Assembly: GCA_964396715.1 (NCBI GenBank)
Contig: CAYNFQ010000008.1
Span: 1-49,601 of the forward strand
Direction of reading: 5' to 3'
DNA from: CAYNFQ01 sp964396715
GTDB taxonomy: Bacteria; Patescibacteriota; Microgenomatia; Daviesbacterales; UBA10151
Length of the DNA stretch: 49,601 nucleotides
The notes beneath the pieces are model-generated. The model worked only from the letters and a program-made list of their open reading frames with translations. It was not told the origin of the DNA and searched no databases. Shown piece by piece: positions 7,838 to 15,989 of this stretch. Numbering within the stretch: position 1 is the first letter of the stretch; each line of letters starts with the position of its first letter. The position numbers and the translations under genes were made by a program.

Positions 7838-8989
7838 CTAAAAATACTCCTCAATGTTGTCAATATTGACACAAATGCTTATTCTGACAAAACGCTCTCC
7901 GTTTTTACCAAAAGCGGTCCCTGGTGTGAAAAGAATCTGCTTTTCTTCCAGTAACTCCATACAATAATTTTCAGAATTTTTTGCATCTTCAGGAATTTTT
8001 GCCCATATGTATAAACTTCCTTTTGGTAAAGAGAAAGTAAGTCCTAATTTTTTAAGATGCCGGGCAATTACCTCTCTTCTTTCTTGATAACTTTTGATCA
8101 TATTTTGATACCACGCTTCATCAGTATTTGTTAAGGCGTATGCTCCTAAGTTTTGTAATGGTGTAGCAAGTCCTGAATCCATCTGTGATTTTACTTTTGC
8201 TAAGGCAGCTATGACTGCTTTATTGCCAACAATCCATCCCATCCTAAATCCTGCAAAAGAAAATGTTTTGGAAAAAGAACCAAGTTCTACCGCCAATTCT
8301 TTTGCTCCATCAATTTGTAAGATACTGGGAGCAACATATTCATCAAAAGTTATCTCGCAGTAAGCATTATCATAAGCTATTAAGATATGGTGTTGCTTTG
8401 CAAAGGCAACTATTTTTTCCAGTTCCTCAAGACTGATCACTCGCCCTGTGGGGTTGGCAGGACAATTAACCCAGATAAATTTGCATTTTGCTGATAGCTT
8501 TTTCTCAAGCTCGCTTAAAGAAACTTTAAAATCATTCTCCTCTAACAGATCATAATATACAACTTTTCCGCCAATCATTAACGCCGGATCAGCAAATGCA
8601 GGATAACCCGGATCTGGAACCAGTACTTCATCACCTTCATCCAAAAGTGCCAGTGGCAAGTGACTGACTCCATCTTTTGCCCCTAATAGAGGAAGTAACT
8701 CGTCTTTTGCTAAATCAACATTGAATCTTTTTTTATACCAATGTATCAGTCCATGTACGAACTCATCATTTGCGCCATAACCAGGATATAGATGCGCATC
8801 TGTCTCTCTTGTAAAGAGATTAAGTTTATCCAGATATAAGGGGCTTGGGACTACATCTGGATTACCAGGACCAAAATTCAGAACTTTTCTTTTTGATCTT
8901 TTTTCAACTTCTGCAATTTTTTTGTTTAACTTTGAGAAAACATATTCAGTAAACAGATTCAGTCTACCTGCAACTCTAATATTTATCAT
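7838..8989 (-). CDS. Class I/II PLP aminotransferase, probably aromatic
   Basis: A 383-residue fold-type I aminotransferase. The PLP lysine is K241 in SFSKTFSFAGFRMGW. NPTG (179-182), D207-x-x-Y210 and the C-terminal FVRIS segment, which holds the substrate-carboxylate arginine, complete the family pattern. Its place between chorismate mutase and the TyrA/PDT fusion suggests that it transaminates phenylpyruvate and 4-hydroxyphenylpyruvate to Phe and Tyr. Prephenate (giving arogenate) or aspartate are possible alternative substrates. The start at 8989 lies directly against the stop of the chorismate mutase gene, and the stop is four bases from the next start, so translation is probably coupled. 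Confidence 0.85.
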   Translation of the reverse strand: MINIRVAGRLNLFTEYVFSKLNKKIAEVEKRSKRKVLNFGPGNPDVVPSPLYLDKLNLFTRETDAHLYPGYGANDEFVHGLIHWYKKRFNVDLAKDELLPLLGAKDGVSHLPLALLDEGDEVLVPDPGYPAFADPALMIGGKVVYYDLLEENDFKVSLSELEKKLSAKCKFIWVNCPANPTGRVISLEELEKIVAFAKQHHILIAYDNAYCEITFDEYVAPSILQIDGAKELAVELGSFSKTFSFAGFRMGWIVGNKAVIAALAKVKSQMDSGLATPLQNLGAYALTNTDEAWYQNMIKSYQERREVIARHLKKLGLTFSLPKGSLYIWAKIPEDAKNSENYCMELLEEKQILFTPGTAFGKNGERFVRISICVNIDNIEEYF

Positions 8990-9262
8990 TTAGATACTTT
9001 CCTTTTGGATTTTTACTGAATATTTGTGGAGGAGATCATAAAGTTTTTTAGTAAAGTCTTTGGAAAGTCCCAGCTCCCTGCTTTTGACAAGCCAAGATGT
9101 CAAAACTTTATGCTGTCTATCTCTATCCAAAACGGAAATGTTGCTCTTTTTTTTGAATTGACCAATGGTCATAACAATTTTTGCTCTTTTTGCCAAAAGA
9201 TTCAACACTCCTTCGTCAATTGCATCAATTTGTTTTCGCCAACCGCTTAACTCATCATTCAT
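8990..9262 (-). CDS. Chorismate mutase, AroQ class, monofunctional
   Basis: A 90-residue all-helical protein matching the AroQ fold: WRKQIDAIDEGVLNLLAKRAKI at the N-terminus holds the first catalytic arginine and the conserved D-x-x-x-L-L-x-R pattern. A lysine follows at about residue 38 (FKKKSN), and DRDRQHKVL supplies the next conserved acidic/basic pair. It rearranges chorismate to prephenate. In E. coli this domain is fused to PheA or TyrA; here it stands alone while TyrA and the dehydratase are fused to each other. Its ATG overlaps the stop of chorismate synthase by four bases. Confidence 0.9.
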   Translation of the reverse strand: MNDELSGWRKQIDAIDEGVLNLLAKRAKIVMTIGQFKKKSNISVLDRDRQHKVLTSWLVKSRELGLSKDFTKKLYDLLHKYSVKIQKESI

Positions 9263-10341
9263 AGATTTTGTGCTTTATGTCTTAAATAATGATCCATGAT
9301 CACCAAAGCTGCCATAGCATCTACAATAGGGACTGCTCTGGGTAAAACACAAGGATCGTGTCTACCCGCAGCTGCCAACTTTACTTCTTTACCATCAATA
9401 TCCACTGTTTCCTGTTGTCTGGAAATGGTGGAAACAGGTTTAAAAGCTACTCTAAAATAAATTGTTTCACCGCTGGAAATACCTCCTAAAGTTCCTCCTG
9501 CATGATTGGTGCTTGGTTTAATCTTTCCATCCTCAGAGTAAAATTGATCATTATGCTCTGAGCCTCGCATCTTGACTCCCTCAAAACCTGAGCCTATTTC
9601 AAAACCCTTCACAGCGTTAATCGAAACCATCCCTTTTGCCAGATCTGCGTTTAATTTATCAAATACAGGTTCACCTAATCCTACAGGCACATTTTTAATC
9701 ACTCCTCTAATCACCCCACCAATAGAATCTCCCTCTGATTTTACTTTCTCAATCAGCGCAATCATCTCCCGGGCAATTTCGGGATCAGGACACCTGATGA
9801 TATTTGATTCAATCTCATTCATTGTCACAGAATTGAAATCTACATCAGTTTTAATATCCCCCACTTGCTCAACATAACTTATCAACTCAACTCCTAAGTT
9901 TTCTTTTAAATATTTTTTAGCAATTGCTCCCGCAGCCACCCTGGCTAAAGTTTCCCTGGCTGAGGCTCTGCCAGAACCATGCCAATCCCTAAAACCATAT
10001 TTTTTGGTATAGGTATAATCTGCATGTCCGGGTCTGAATAAATCTTTCATTTCCTGATAATCTTCCGGTCGGATATCTTTATTGTCGGCCAAAAGTAGGA
10101 TTGGAGTACCTGTTGTTTTACCCTCAAAAATCCCGGACATTATTTTTATTTCATCCTCTTCTGTCCGGGGGGTTGTAATGGCTGATTGCCCGGGCTTTCT
10201 TCTGCCTAATTCTTTTTGAATTTCCTCTTCCGAGATTTTAATACCGGGAGGGCAGCCGTCAACCACTACCCCAACAGCCCCTCCGTGGGACTCGCCAAAA
10301 GTGGTGATTCTAAAAAGTTGTCCAAAACTATTTCCAGCCAT
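9259..10341 (-). CDS. aroC: Chorismate synthase
   Basis: A 360-residue chorismate synthase, which removes phosphate from EPSP using reduced FMN. Family motifs are clear: GNSFGQLFRITTFGESHG at the N-terminus, RPGHADYTY near residue 103, GSGRASARETLARVAAGA near 121-138, and the C-terminal RHDPCVLPRAVPIVDAM. The length is normal. AAAGG lies a few bases before the ATG on the minus strand, a usable Shine-Dalgarno site. The gene overlaps aroK by 14 bases upstream and the chorismate mutase by four bases downstream, as expected in a translationally coupled operon. Confidence 0.97.
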   Translation of the reverse strand: MAGNSFGQLFRITTFGESHGGAVGVVVDGCPPGIKISEEEIQKELGRRKPGQSAITTPRTEEDEIKIMSGIFEGKTTGTPILLLADNKDIRPEDYQEMKDLFRPGHADYTYTKKYGFRDWHGSGRASARETLARVAAGAIAKKYLKENLGVELISYVEQVGDIKTDVDFNSVTMNEIESNIIRCPDPEIAREMIALIEKVKSEGDSIGGVIRGVIKNVPVGLGEPVFDKLNADLAKGMVSINAVKGFEIGSGFEGVKMRGSEHNDQFYSEDGKIKPSTNHAGGTLGGISSGETIYFRVAFKPVSTISRQQETVDIDGKEVKLAAAGRHDPCVLPRAVPIVDAMAALVIMDHYLRHKAQNL

Positions 10342-10846
10342 TTTGACCTTTCTTTAATTTTACAATAATATTTTCTAAAACTTCATTAATTCCCATATTA
10401 TCTGTATCAATAATTATATCTGCATAAGAGGTATATAAAGGTTCTCTTTTATTAAAAAGTTTTTTTGCCTCTATTTTATCCCGAAAAAGAGGTGGTGTAA
10501 TTTTCTTTTGAGAAACTCTCTTGCTGGCATTATCAAAATTTAGTTTTAAATAGACAACCACGGAGTTTTTTGAAAGTGGATCCATGGTTTGTTTACTCAT
10601 CACAACTCCTCCTCCAGTAGAAATTACCACATTATCCCTATCAGCAAGTTTCCTAGCAACAACAAGTTCCATATCTCTAAAGGATTTTTCTCCCTTTTTT
10701 TCAAAAATCTCATTAATGCTTTTAAAGCCTGCTGATTTTAATATCAGCTCATCCATATCAATAGATTTTAGACTTAAGCTTTTGGCAAGACAGCCTGCCA
10801 CAGATGTTTTGCCAGATCCCATAAAACCAATTAAAATTATTTTCAT
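10328..10846 (-). CDS. aroK: Shikimate kinase
   Basis: A 172-residue P-loop kinase that phosphorylates shikimate at the 3-hydroxyl. The Walker A loop GFMGSGKTS occupies residues 7-15. The shikimate-binding signature follows: IDMDELI, then F-R-D-x-E (FRDMELVV) and GGGVVMS, and the lid region has the expected basic residues. The length is typical. GGAG lies seven bases before the ATG, and the start overlaps the aroDE stop by four bases. Confidence 0.96.
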   Translation of the reverse strand: MKIILIGFMGSGKTSVAGCLAKSLSLKSIDMDELILKSAGFKSINEIFEKKGEKSFRDMELVVARKLADRDNVVISTGGGVVMSKQTMDPLSKNSVVVYLKLNFDNASKRVSQKKITPPLFRDKIEAKKLFNKREPLYTSYADIIIDTDNMGINEVLENIIVKLKKGQNGWK

Positions 10847-12309
10847 AACGCTCTCCGCATGACCTCAACAGAAATACTCTTATTTGTAAAAAGTTTAAAC
10901 TGTTCTACTCCTTGAAAAGCAAGCATTTCCACCCCTGAAATGATTTTAGCTTTTCGTTCCTTTGCCATTTTAATTAATTTAGTTTGAGGATGAGTCTTAG
11001 AATAAACAACGTCGAAGATAATTTGATTTGGCCTGATCAAATTTTTTGGAAGTAAAGAAGGATCAGCCGGACTAAGACCGACCTTAGTTGTATTAATAAC
11101 AATATCAAATTCTGGAATTTTATTTATATTTACCAACGAATCAAATTTGCAGTTAAAATTATTAGCCAGATTTTGAGCTTTTTCTAAACTTCTGTTAAAA
11201 ATATTAACCTTTGCACCTTGAGTAACTAAAACATACACAGCTGCTCTGGCAGCCCCGCCTGCACCTAAAACAGCAGCGGTTTTCCCTTTAAGATTTAACC
11301 TCCTTTTTAAAGGATGTAAAATTCCCAAATAGTCAGTATTATATCCTTTAAGTTTTTTGCCCTTTTTGACAATAGTATTAACAGCTCCAATAACTTTGGC
11401 TACTTTATCAATTTCATCTAAGTATTTCATAATTTCAATTTTGTGAGGAATACTAATACTGGCACCTCTAAAATTAGGATTCTTTCTAACACCATCAATA
11501 AATTTTTTTAAATCCTCAGATTTAACCAGGCGGCGCAAAAATATAAAATTATTCTCAATTCCTAAAACTTTATAACCGCAGTTATGCATCTGGGGAGATA
11601 AAGAATGTTCAATAGGATCTGCAACAAAGTAACACACCTTGATTTTTTTTAATATTTTTTCCAACTCAAATTTAGTTAACTGACCTGCTGCACTTTTTCC
11701 CTTATCAAAAAGAGGAGCAAAACTTATTTCATTACCAACTATTGCTCCAGCTATTCTGGTAATAATTCCTTTTTTCCCCATCCCCAAAACAATGCACTTA
11801 AGACCTGTTTCTTTGAATGAAGAAAGGAAATCTGTTAAAAGTAAAGCGTCTGAATCTTTGTTACAAAATGTAGAAATCTTGTAAATTTCCGGACTGTACT
11901 TATTCATATTTTGAATAATTTTCTCCAAAGCCTGCCTTGAGGGAGTTTCTTTATAATTATGATAGGAAGCAATTAATCTAATTTTTTTAGACTTCTTCTT
12001 TAAATATTCTAGTTCTTTTTTTTGAGAGACATCTAAATCCAATAAGCATTTAGAACCTGCAATCAAGTTGATAACCTCTATTCTTTTTTGAAAACTCATT
12101 TTTGGAGCCCCCAGGTTTTGTCTCCTAAAAAGAAAGATTAGTTTTCCATCGAACTTTTTAATCAAAGTTTCAATGAAATTTGAATTTAAATCCTTAATAT
12201 AGTCTAACCAAACTTCAAAAAAATCATAAACAGTCTTGTTCTCTAAAATTATTTTGAGAACCTTCTTGGTTTTAGTTTGTAAAATAGGTAGACAATATTG
12301 TTGTTTCAT
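10843..12309 (-). CDS. aroDE: Bifunctional 3-dehydroquinate dehydratase / shikimate dehydrogenase
   Basis: The 488-residue protein fuses two successive enzymes. Residues 1 to about 215 are a type I dehydroquinate dehydratase with H117 (SYHNY), the Schiff-base lysine K144 (YKIST) and SAAGQ at 206-210. Residues about 224-488 are AroE: DPIEHSLSPQMHN (231-243), SIPHK with the catalytic lysine, NTDYLG and the NADP loop GAGGAARAA. Such AroD-AroE fusions are known in plants and some bacteria such as Chlamydiae. The protein turns dehydroquinate into shikimate and passes it to AroK, the next gene. The dehydratase part is basic and rather diverged outside the active site. Confidence 0.95.
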   Translation of the reverse strand: MKQQYCLPILQTKTKKVLKIILENKTVYDFFEVWLDYIKDLNSNFIETLIKKFDGKLIFLFRRQNLGAPKMSFQKRIEVINLIAGSKCLLDLDVSQKKELEYLKKKSKKIRLIASYHNYKETPSRQALEKIIQNMNKYSPEIYKISTFCNKDSDALLLTDFLSSFKETGLKCIVLGMGKKGIITRIAGAIVGNEISFAPLFDKGKSAAGQLTKFELEKILKKIKVCYFVADPIEHSLSPQMHNCGYKVLGIENNFIFLRRLVKSEDLKKFIDGVRKNPNFRGASISIPHKIEIMKYLDEIDKVAKVIGAVNTIVKKGKKLKGYNTDYLGILHPLKRRLNLKGKTAAVLGAGGAARAAVYVLVTQGAKVNIFNRSLEKAQNLANNFNCKFDSLVNINKIPEFDIVINTTKVGLSPADPSLLPKNLIRPNQIIFDVVYSKTHPQTKLIKMAKERKAKIISGVEMLAFQGVEQFKLFTNKSISVEVMRRAL

Positions 12310-12350
12310 AATTTTAATCTTTTAAAATTACAAGGTTTTTTATAAGGTTT

Positions 12351-13628
12351 TTATATCTTTTGTACCTTGGTCATTTTTTTCAAATCTTCCCAAAACTGCG
12401 GATATGTCTTTGAAACAACTGCCGAATTTTTAATTGCTATGCCAGATATTTTGCAGCCGGCTATGGCAAAAGACATAGCCATCCTATGATCCCCATAAGT
12501 TTCAATAGTAGCTGATCTTGGATTGCCTCCGTAAATAGTTAATACATTTTTTGTTGCTAATGTCTTTATCCCCATTTTTTTAAGTTCTTGTGTCAGTGCA
12601 AAAATCCGATCAGTTTCTTTGATCCGCAAAGATTGTATCCCGGATATTTTTGTGACCCCTTTTGCAAAGGATGCTAAAACTGCCAAAGTTTGAATTTGAT
12701 CCGGACAATTTGCCATATCTACACTTGTTGATTTGACTCCTTTTCCAATGATAGTAATTTCATTTTTCCCAACCAAGATGTTATTACCCATACCTTCTAA
12801 AATTTTGATCAATCTTATATCCGCTTGTTTAGAATTGGGATTGATATTTTTTAGAGTGATAGTTGATTTTGTTAAAGCAGCAATTGCCAGAAAATAGCCG
12901 GCAGATGATAAATCACCTTCTACCTCATATTTTTTTGCACTATATTTTTGACCAGATGGAATAGTGTATTTTGTATAGTTGTCATTTTCCACCCAAACTC
13001 CAAATTTCTCCATAATATCTATCGTCATGTCAATATACGGTTTGGAGATTTGTGGTTCTATAACCTCAATTGTGATCTCTCCCGCTAACGGAGCGGTCAT
13101 CAAAAGCGCTGAAATATATTGGCTGCTGATGGAGCCTTTTATTTTAATCTTTCCCTCATTAAGTTTTGCTGAAGATACCTTAAGAGGCGGGTATCCTTTT
13201 TTATCCAAATATTCTATCCTTGCCCCCAGTTGAGTTAATCCATCCACTAACTCCGCGATAGGACGCTTATTTAATCCTTCTTCCCCGGATATTATTTTAG
13301 TACCAGGAATAACCGTGGATAAAGCTAACAGGAAACGCAAAGTTGTTCCTGAAAGATGAGCATTCAAATCGTACAAACGATTTGGGATATTTTTTAAATT
13401 ACCGGAAACTTCAATGTCGTTTTTTTTCTCCGAAATAGAACCCCCTAAAGTTTTAAGACAATCAACCATCGCCCTGGTATCATCACTGATCAGAGGGTTG
13501 ATGATTTTCACTTTTGCATCACTCATGACAGCAATAAACAATGCCCTGTTAGTGTAACTTTTAGACCCGGGGATTTTAATTGTAGTTTTAGTAGGTTTTG
13601 TCAGAGGAGCCAACTGAAGAACTTTCAT
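12351..13628 (-). CDS. aroA: EPSP synthase (3-phosphoshikimate 1-carboxyvinyltransferase)
   Basis: This 425-residue protein is AroA, which joins shikimate-3-phosphate and PEP. It begins with the family pattern PGSKSYTNRALFIA (conserved lysine, serine and arginine of the substrate site). LSGTTLRFLLALS follows near residue 88, then the SSQYISALLM site, DLSSAGYFLAIAAL and the PEP-site pair RIKETDR and YGDHRMAMSF. The length is normal. AAAGG lies six bases before the start, and the gene overlaps aroB by four bases. The motif NKRPI, where P and the preceding residues determine glyphosate class, is intact. Confidence 0.97.
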   Translation of the reverse strand: MKVLQLAPLTKPTKTTIKIPGSKSYTNRALFIAVMSDAKVKIINPLISDDTRAMVDCLKTLGGSISEKKNDIEVSGNLKNIPNRLYDLNAHLSGTTLRFLLALSTVIPGTKIISGEEGLNKRPIAELVDGLTQLGARIEYLDKKGYPPLKVSSAKLNEGKIKIKGSISSQYISALLMTAPLAGEITIEVIEPQISKPYIDMTIDIMEKFGVWVENDNYTKYTIPSGQKYSAKKYEVEGDLSSAGYFLAIAALTKSTITLKNINPNSKQADIRLIKILEGMGNNILVGKNEITIIGKGVKSTSVDMANCPDQIQTLAVLASFAKGVTKISGIQSLRIKETDRIFALTQELKKMGIKTLATKNVLTIYGGNPRSATIETYGDHRMAMSFAIAGCKISGIAIKNSAVVSKTYPQFWEDLKKMTKVQKI

Positions 13629-14671
13629 ATAACCTTTCTAATAATTTCCTCATCCAGCTGTTGATTGTAAACAGCTTTTCCAATACCTGCAAGAAGAGTG
13701 AATTTGGTTTCTCCTTTGATATTTTTCTTATCAGACTTTATTCTTTCTAATATTTCATTAACTGCGAGATCTGGAACTCGAGTAGGAAGCCCTGCCTGAA
13801 TCATAGCTTTCTCCACTTGCTTACATTCTTCATCAGAAAGTAAACCAAGTAGATTGGATATTTTACCCTCTGCTACCATACCGATACTGACTGCTTCACC
13901 ATGAAGCAAAGGATTAGTAGTTTCCTGGCTTAATGCCTCCACAGCATGGCCAATCGTGTGTCCAAAATTCAGCAGTTTCCTGAATCCGCTCTCTTTTTCA
14001 TCTTGAGATACAAATCTTGCTTTGATTCGAACAGATCCGGTAATAATCTCTATTAATTCTTTCCGAGAAAAATCTTTGGGCTTTTTTGCTGTCACAATTT
14101 GAAAATACTTTTTATCCGCAATCAAACCATGTTTAATAACTTCAGCAAAACCAGAGATAAATTCTCTCCGGGGAAGAGCGGACAGGGTATCAATGTCAAT
14201 GATTACACAAACCGGCTGCTGAAATGTACCAATCAAATTCTTAATTCCCAAAAAATTAATACCTACCTTACCGCCAATACTGGCATCAACTTGAGCAAGT
14301 AAGGTAGTTGGGATTTGCAAAAAATCTATTCCCCTCATATAGGTTGATGCCGCAAAACCGCCAATATCAGAGGTCACACCACCACCCAGATTAATCACTA
14401 GAGTTTTTCTGTCGCAACTACTCAAAAGGAGTTTGTTCCAAATCTTTTGCACATTGTCAATATTTTTATTCTGCTCACCTGAGTGAATAATTATTTTTCC
14501 ATTCTTTGGAAAAAGTTTTTTAATCTTTTTAGACCAGTGTTTATTAAATCCTTCATCAATAATTAGAAATATTGAGGAGTAGTTTCCCACAGGTAGAAGT
14601 TTGGAAATTTTACCCAGTAGCCCACTGCCAATGAAAACATCATAACTATTGAGAATGCTAATTTTTTTCAT
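13625..14671 (-). CDS. aroB: 3-dehydroquinate synthase
   Basis: A 348-residue AroB, the NAD- and metal-dependent enzyme that cyclises DAHP to 3-dehydroquinate. GEQNKN, GGGVTSDIGGFAASTYMRGIDF, IPTTLLAQVDASIGGKVGIN and the metal ligands in FAEVIKHGLI, LLNFGHTIGHAVE and LLHGEAVSIGM are all present in order. The length is typical. It begins three bases after the aroF stop and overlaps aroA by four bases, as the second structural gene of the operon. Confidence 0.97.
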   Translation of the reverse strand: MKKISILNSYDVFIGSGLLGKISKLLPVGNYSSIFLIIDEGFNKHWSKKIKKLFPKNGKIIIHSGEQNKNIDNVQKIWNKLLLSSCDRKTLVINLGGGVTSDIGGFAASTYMRGIDFLQIPTTLLAQVDASIGGKVGINFLGIKNLIGTFQQPVCVIIDIDTLSALPRREFISGFAEVIKHGLIADKKYFQIVTAKKPKDFSRKELIEIITGSVRIKARFVSQDEKESGFRKLLNFGHTIGHAVEALSQETTNPLLHGEAVSIGMVAEGKISNLLGLLSDEECKQVEKAMIQAGLPTRVPDLAVNEILERIKSDKKNIKGETKFTLLAGIGKAVYNQQLDEEIIRKVI

Positions 14672-14674
14672 CCA

Positions 14675-15754
14675 TTAGATTTCCTTCAAAATTTCAATTT
14701 TTCTGCACAATTCTTTTAAAATCTTTAAAGCCTGAATTAACCTTGGCTCATTTGCTCCACTTTCAACCTCAACTTCAAAATAATAATCTACATCCTCAAC
14801 CTTGCTTTCGTGAGATTCCAATCTGCTTAAATTAATATCAAAATCAGCAAATACACTCAGAATATCTTTTAAAATCCCGACTCTATTGATAACTGCCAAA
14901 GACAATAAGGTTTTGGTAGGTTTTTTACTTGTACCGGCCTTAGTTTTTAACTCGGCTCCTTTAACGGAAAATTCCGGCAATTTGCCCAAAGAGTCTTTTC
15001 GTATTTTAAGTCCGTAAATATCTCTGATGTGATTGAGCAGCTTATCAAAAACCTCAGGAGTAATTTGTTGAGAAGCATCAGATAAAGCTTTCTCCGGGAA
15101 GTTGTGCACCTCAACTACAATTCCGTCTATGCCGGCAGCCATTGCTGCAGCTGCTAGATGCGGCACCATATCTGCTCTGCCGGCAGTATGAGAAGGGTCA
15201 ATAATCACCGGCATCTGATGATCAAATTTTGCAACCAATGCTCCATTCAAATCAAGTGTAAATCTCATGGAATCAGCACCAGTTCTGATGCCTCTCTCGC
15301 AAAGTATCACTCTGTCTAAACCAATATATTTACCTGCTTTGATCCACTCATCTATTGTGGCGATAAAACCTCTTTTTAAAATCACCGGACGCTTGTCACG
15401 ACCCAAAGCTTTAAGCAATTCATAATTTTGCATATTTCTGGCTCCGACCCAAAGAATATCAATTACTCCTTTTGTCTGAGTTATTTGATCCTTATCGGTA
15501 ATTTCCGTAGCAACTAATATTTTGTATTTTTCTTTGATCCGCCTGATCCACTTTAACCCTTTTAAACCAACTCCCTGAAAGCTACCAGGATCTGTCCTTG
15601 GTTTCCAAAGCTGACAGCGCAAAATTGTAACCCCCATCTTATGAAGCTCTTTAACAATAGTTTCAATCTGTTTTTTGGATTCCACAGCGCAAGGTCCGGC
15701 AATAATCAGCGGCTTGTTTTTTGCTAATATATAATTTCTAGTAATATTTTTCAT
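14675..15754 (-). CDS. aroF: DAHP synthase (AroAI-beta type) with C-terminal ACT domain
   Basis: A 359-residue first enzyme of the shikimate pathway, condensing PEP and erythrose-4-phosphate. Residues 1 to about 255 are the KDO8P-like barrel: GPCAVES (20-26), KPRTDPGSFQG (51-61), LKRGF, CERGIRTG, DPSHTAG (186-192) and VEVHNFPEKALSDASQQ. Residues about 282-359 are an ACT domain of the kind normally at the end of prephenate dehydratase (NRVGILKDILSVFADFDINLSRLESHES), which binds phenylalanine there. This suggests direct feedback control of pathway entry by an aromatic amino acid. The start is at 15754, 14 bases after the attenuator terminator, with no clear Shine-Dalgarno site. Confidence 0.95.
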   Translation of the reverse strand: MKNITRNYILAKNKPLIIAGPCAVESKKQIETIVKELHKMGVTILRCQLWKPRTDPGSFQGVGLKGLKWIRRIKEKYKILVATEITDKDQITQTKGVIDILWVGARNMQNYELLKALGRDKRPVILKRGFIATIDEWIKAGKYIGLDRVILCERGIRTGADSMRFTLDLNGALVAKFDHQMPVIIDPSHTAGRADMVPHLAAAAMAAGIDGIVVEVHNFPEKALSDASQQITPEVFDKLLNHIRDIYGLKIRKDSLGKLPEFSVKGAELKTKAGTSKKPTKTLLSLAVINRVGILKDILSVFADFDINLSRLESHESKVEDVDYYFEVEVESGANEPRLIQALKILKELCRKIEILKEI

Positions 15755-15767
15755 GTTAATGAAAGAT

Positions 15768-15795
15768 ATAAAAAAACCTCCTTTTCAGGAGGTTT
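15768..15795 (-). terminator. Intrinsic terminator of the aro leader (attenuator)
   Basis: On the minus strand AAACCTCC (15795-15788 region) and GGAGGTTT form an 8-bp stem with a six-base loop, followed by a U-run. It lies between the aro promoter and aroF, in the same direction, only 14 bases before the aroF ATG, so it must be read through for expression. The left arm, extended by one base, is fully complementary to an upstream segment (15826-15834), giving an alternative antiterminator. Confidence 0.85.
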
Positions 15796-15845
15796 GACTG
15801 TTTTCCGCTTTTTCTAAAGCATCAACAAACCTCCCTTTTGGGGGT
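15788..15845 (-). promoter_or_regulatory. Mutually exclusive RNA segments of the aro attenuator
   Basis: Three segments are read on the minus strand: segment 1 ACCCCC (15845-15840), segment 2 GGAGGTTTG (15834-15826) and segment 3 CAAACCTCC (15796-15788). Segment 2 can fold back on segment 1 (ACC-CCC with GGG-A-GGU, one bulged A) or pair over nine bases with segment 3, which destroys the terminator. This is the 1:2, 2:3, 3:4 layout of enteric trp and phe attenuators. Segment 2 overlaps the last codons and stop of the leader ORF, where a terminating ribosome would mask it. Confidence 0.75.
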
Positions 15846-15890
15846 AAAATATTCAAACCTAAAATAATTTACTTGATGAGATATATTCAT
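15822..15890 (-). CDS. Tyr/Phe-rich leader peptide of the aro operon (pheL-like)
   Basis: This 22-codon ORF starts with ATG at 15890 and ends with TGA at 15822-15824, and it is too short for automatic calling. Residues 8-15 are NYFRFEYF, so five of seven consecutive codons (9-15) are Tyr or Phe, the end products of the operon it precedes. The ORF covers attenuator segment 1 and ends inside segment 2. As in PheL and TrpL, a ribosome stalled at the aromatic codons would leave segment 2 free to pair with segment 3, while one reaching the stop would cover segment 2 and allow termination. The ATG lies about five bases after the predicted transcription start and has no Shine-Dalgarno site. The peptide itself probably has no function. 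Confidence 0.8.
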   Translation of the reverse strand: MNISHQVNYFRFEYFTPKREVC

Positions 15891-15901
15891 AAACTATAGA
15901 T

Positions 15902-15931
15902 AGTATATACGATGACTTGTTAAAAAGTCAA
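15902..15931 (-). promoter_or_regulatory. Promoter of the aro operon
   Basis: On the minus strand TTGACT (15931-15926) and TATACT (15907-15902) are separated by 18 bases; TATATA with a 16-base spacer is an alternative -10. Transcription would start near 15895, about five bases before the leader-peptide ATG. Confidence 0.6.
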
Positions 15932-15977
15932 ACTACCGATATGACTCATCAGGAATTTCTAGGTGCGATTTGTGTCG

Positions 15978-15983
15978 TATAAT
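15978..15983 (+). promoter_or_regulatory. -10 box of the sugar dehydrogenase gene
   Basis: TATAAT lies six bases before the ATG at 15990, so the transcript is probably leaderless. No good -35 is visible 16-18 bases upstream. Confidence 0.4.
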
Positions 15984-15989
15984 GGAATT

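Noticed and set aside
15804..15820. A separate mini-ORF ATGCTTTAG after GGGAGG in the aro leader
   Set aside because: Two codons only; the GGGAGG belongs to attenuator segment 2 and the longer 22-codon ORF explains the layout better.
15768..15890. T-box or other riboswitch in the aro leader
   Set aside because: No T-box sequence (AGGGTGGNACCGCG type) or known aptamer core is visible, while the leader ORF and pairing segments explain the region.
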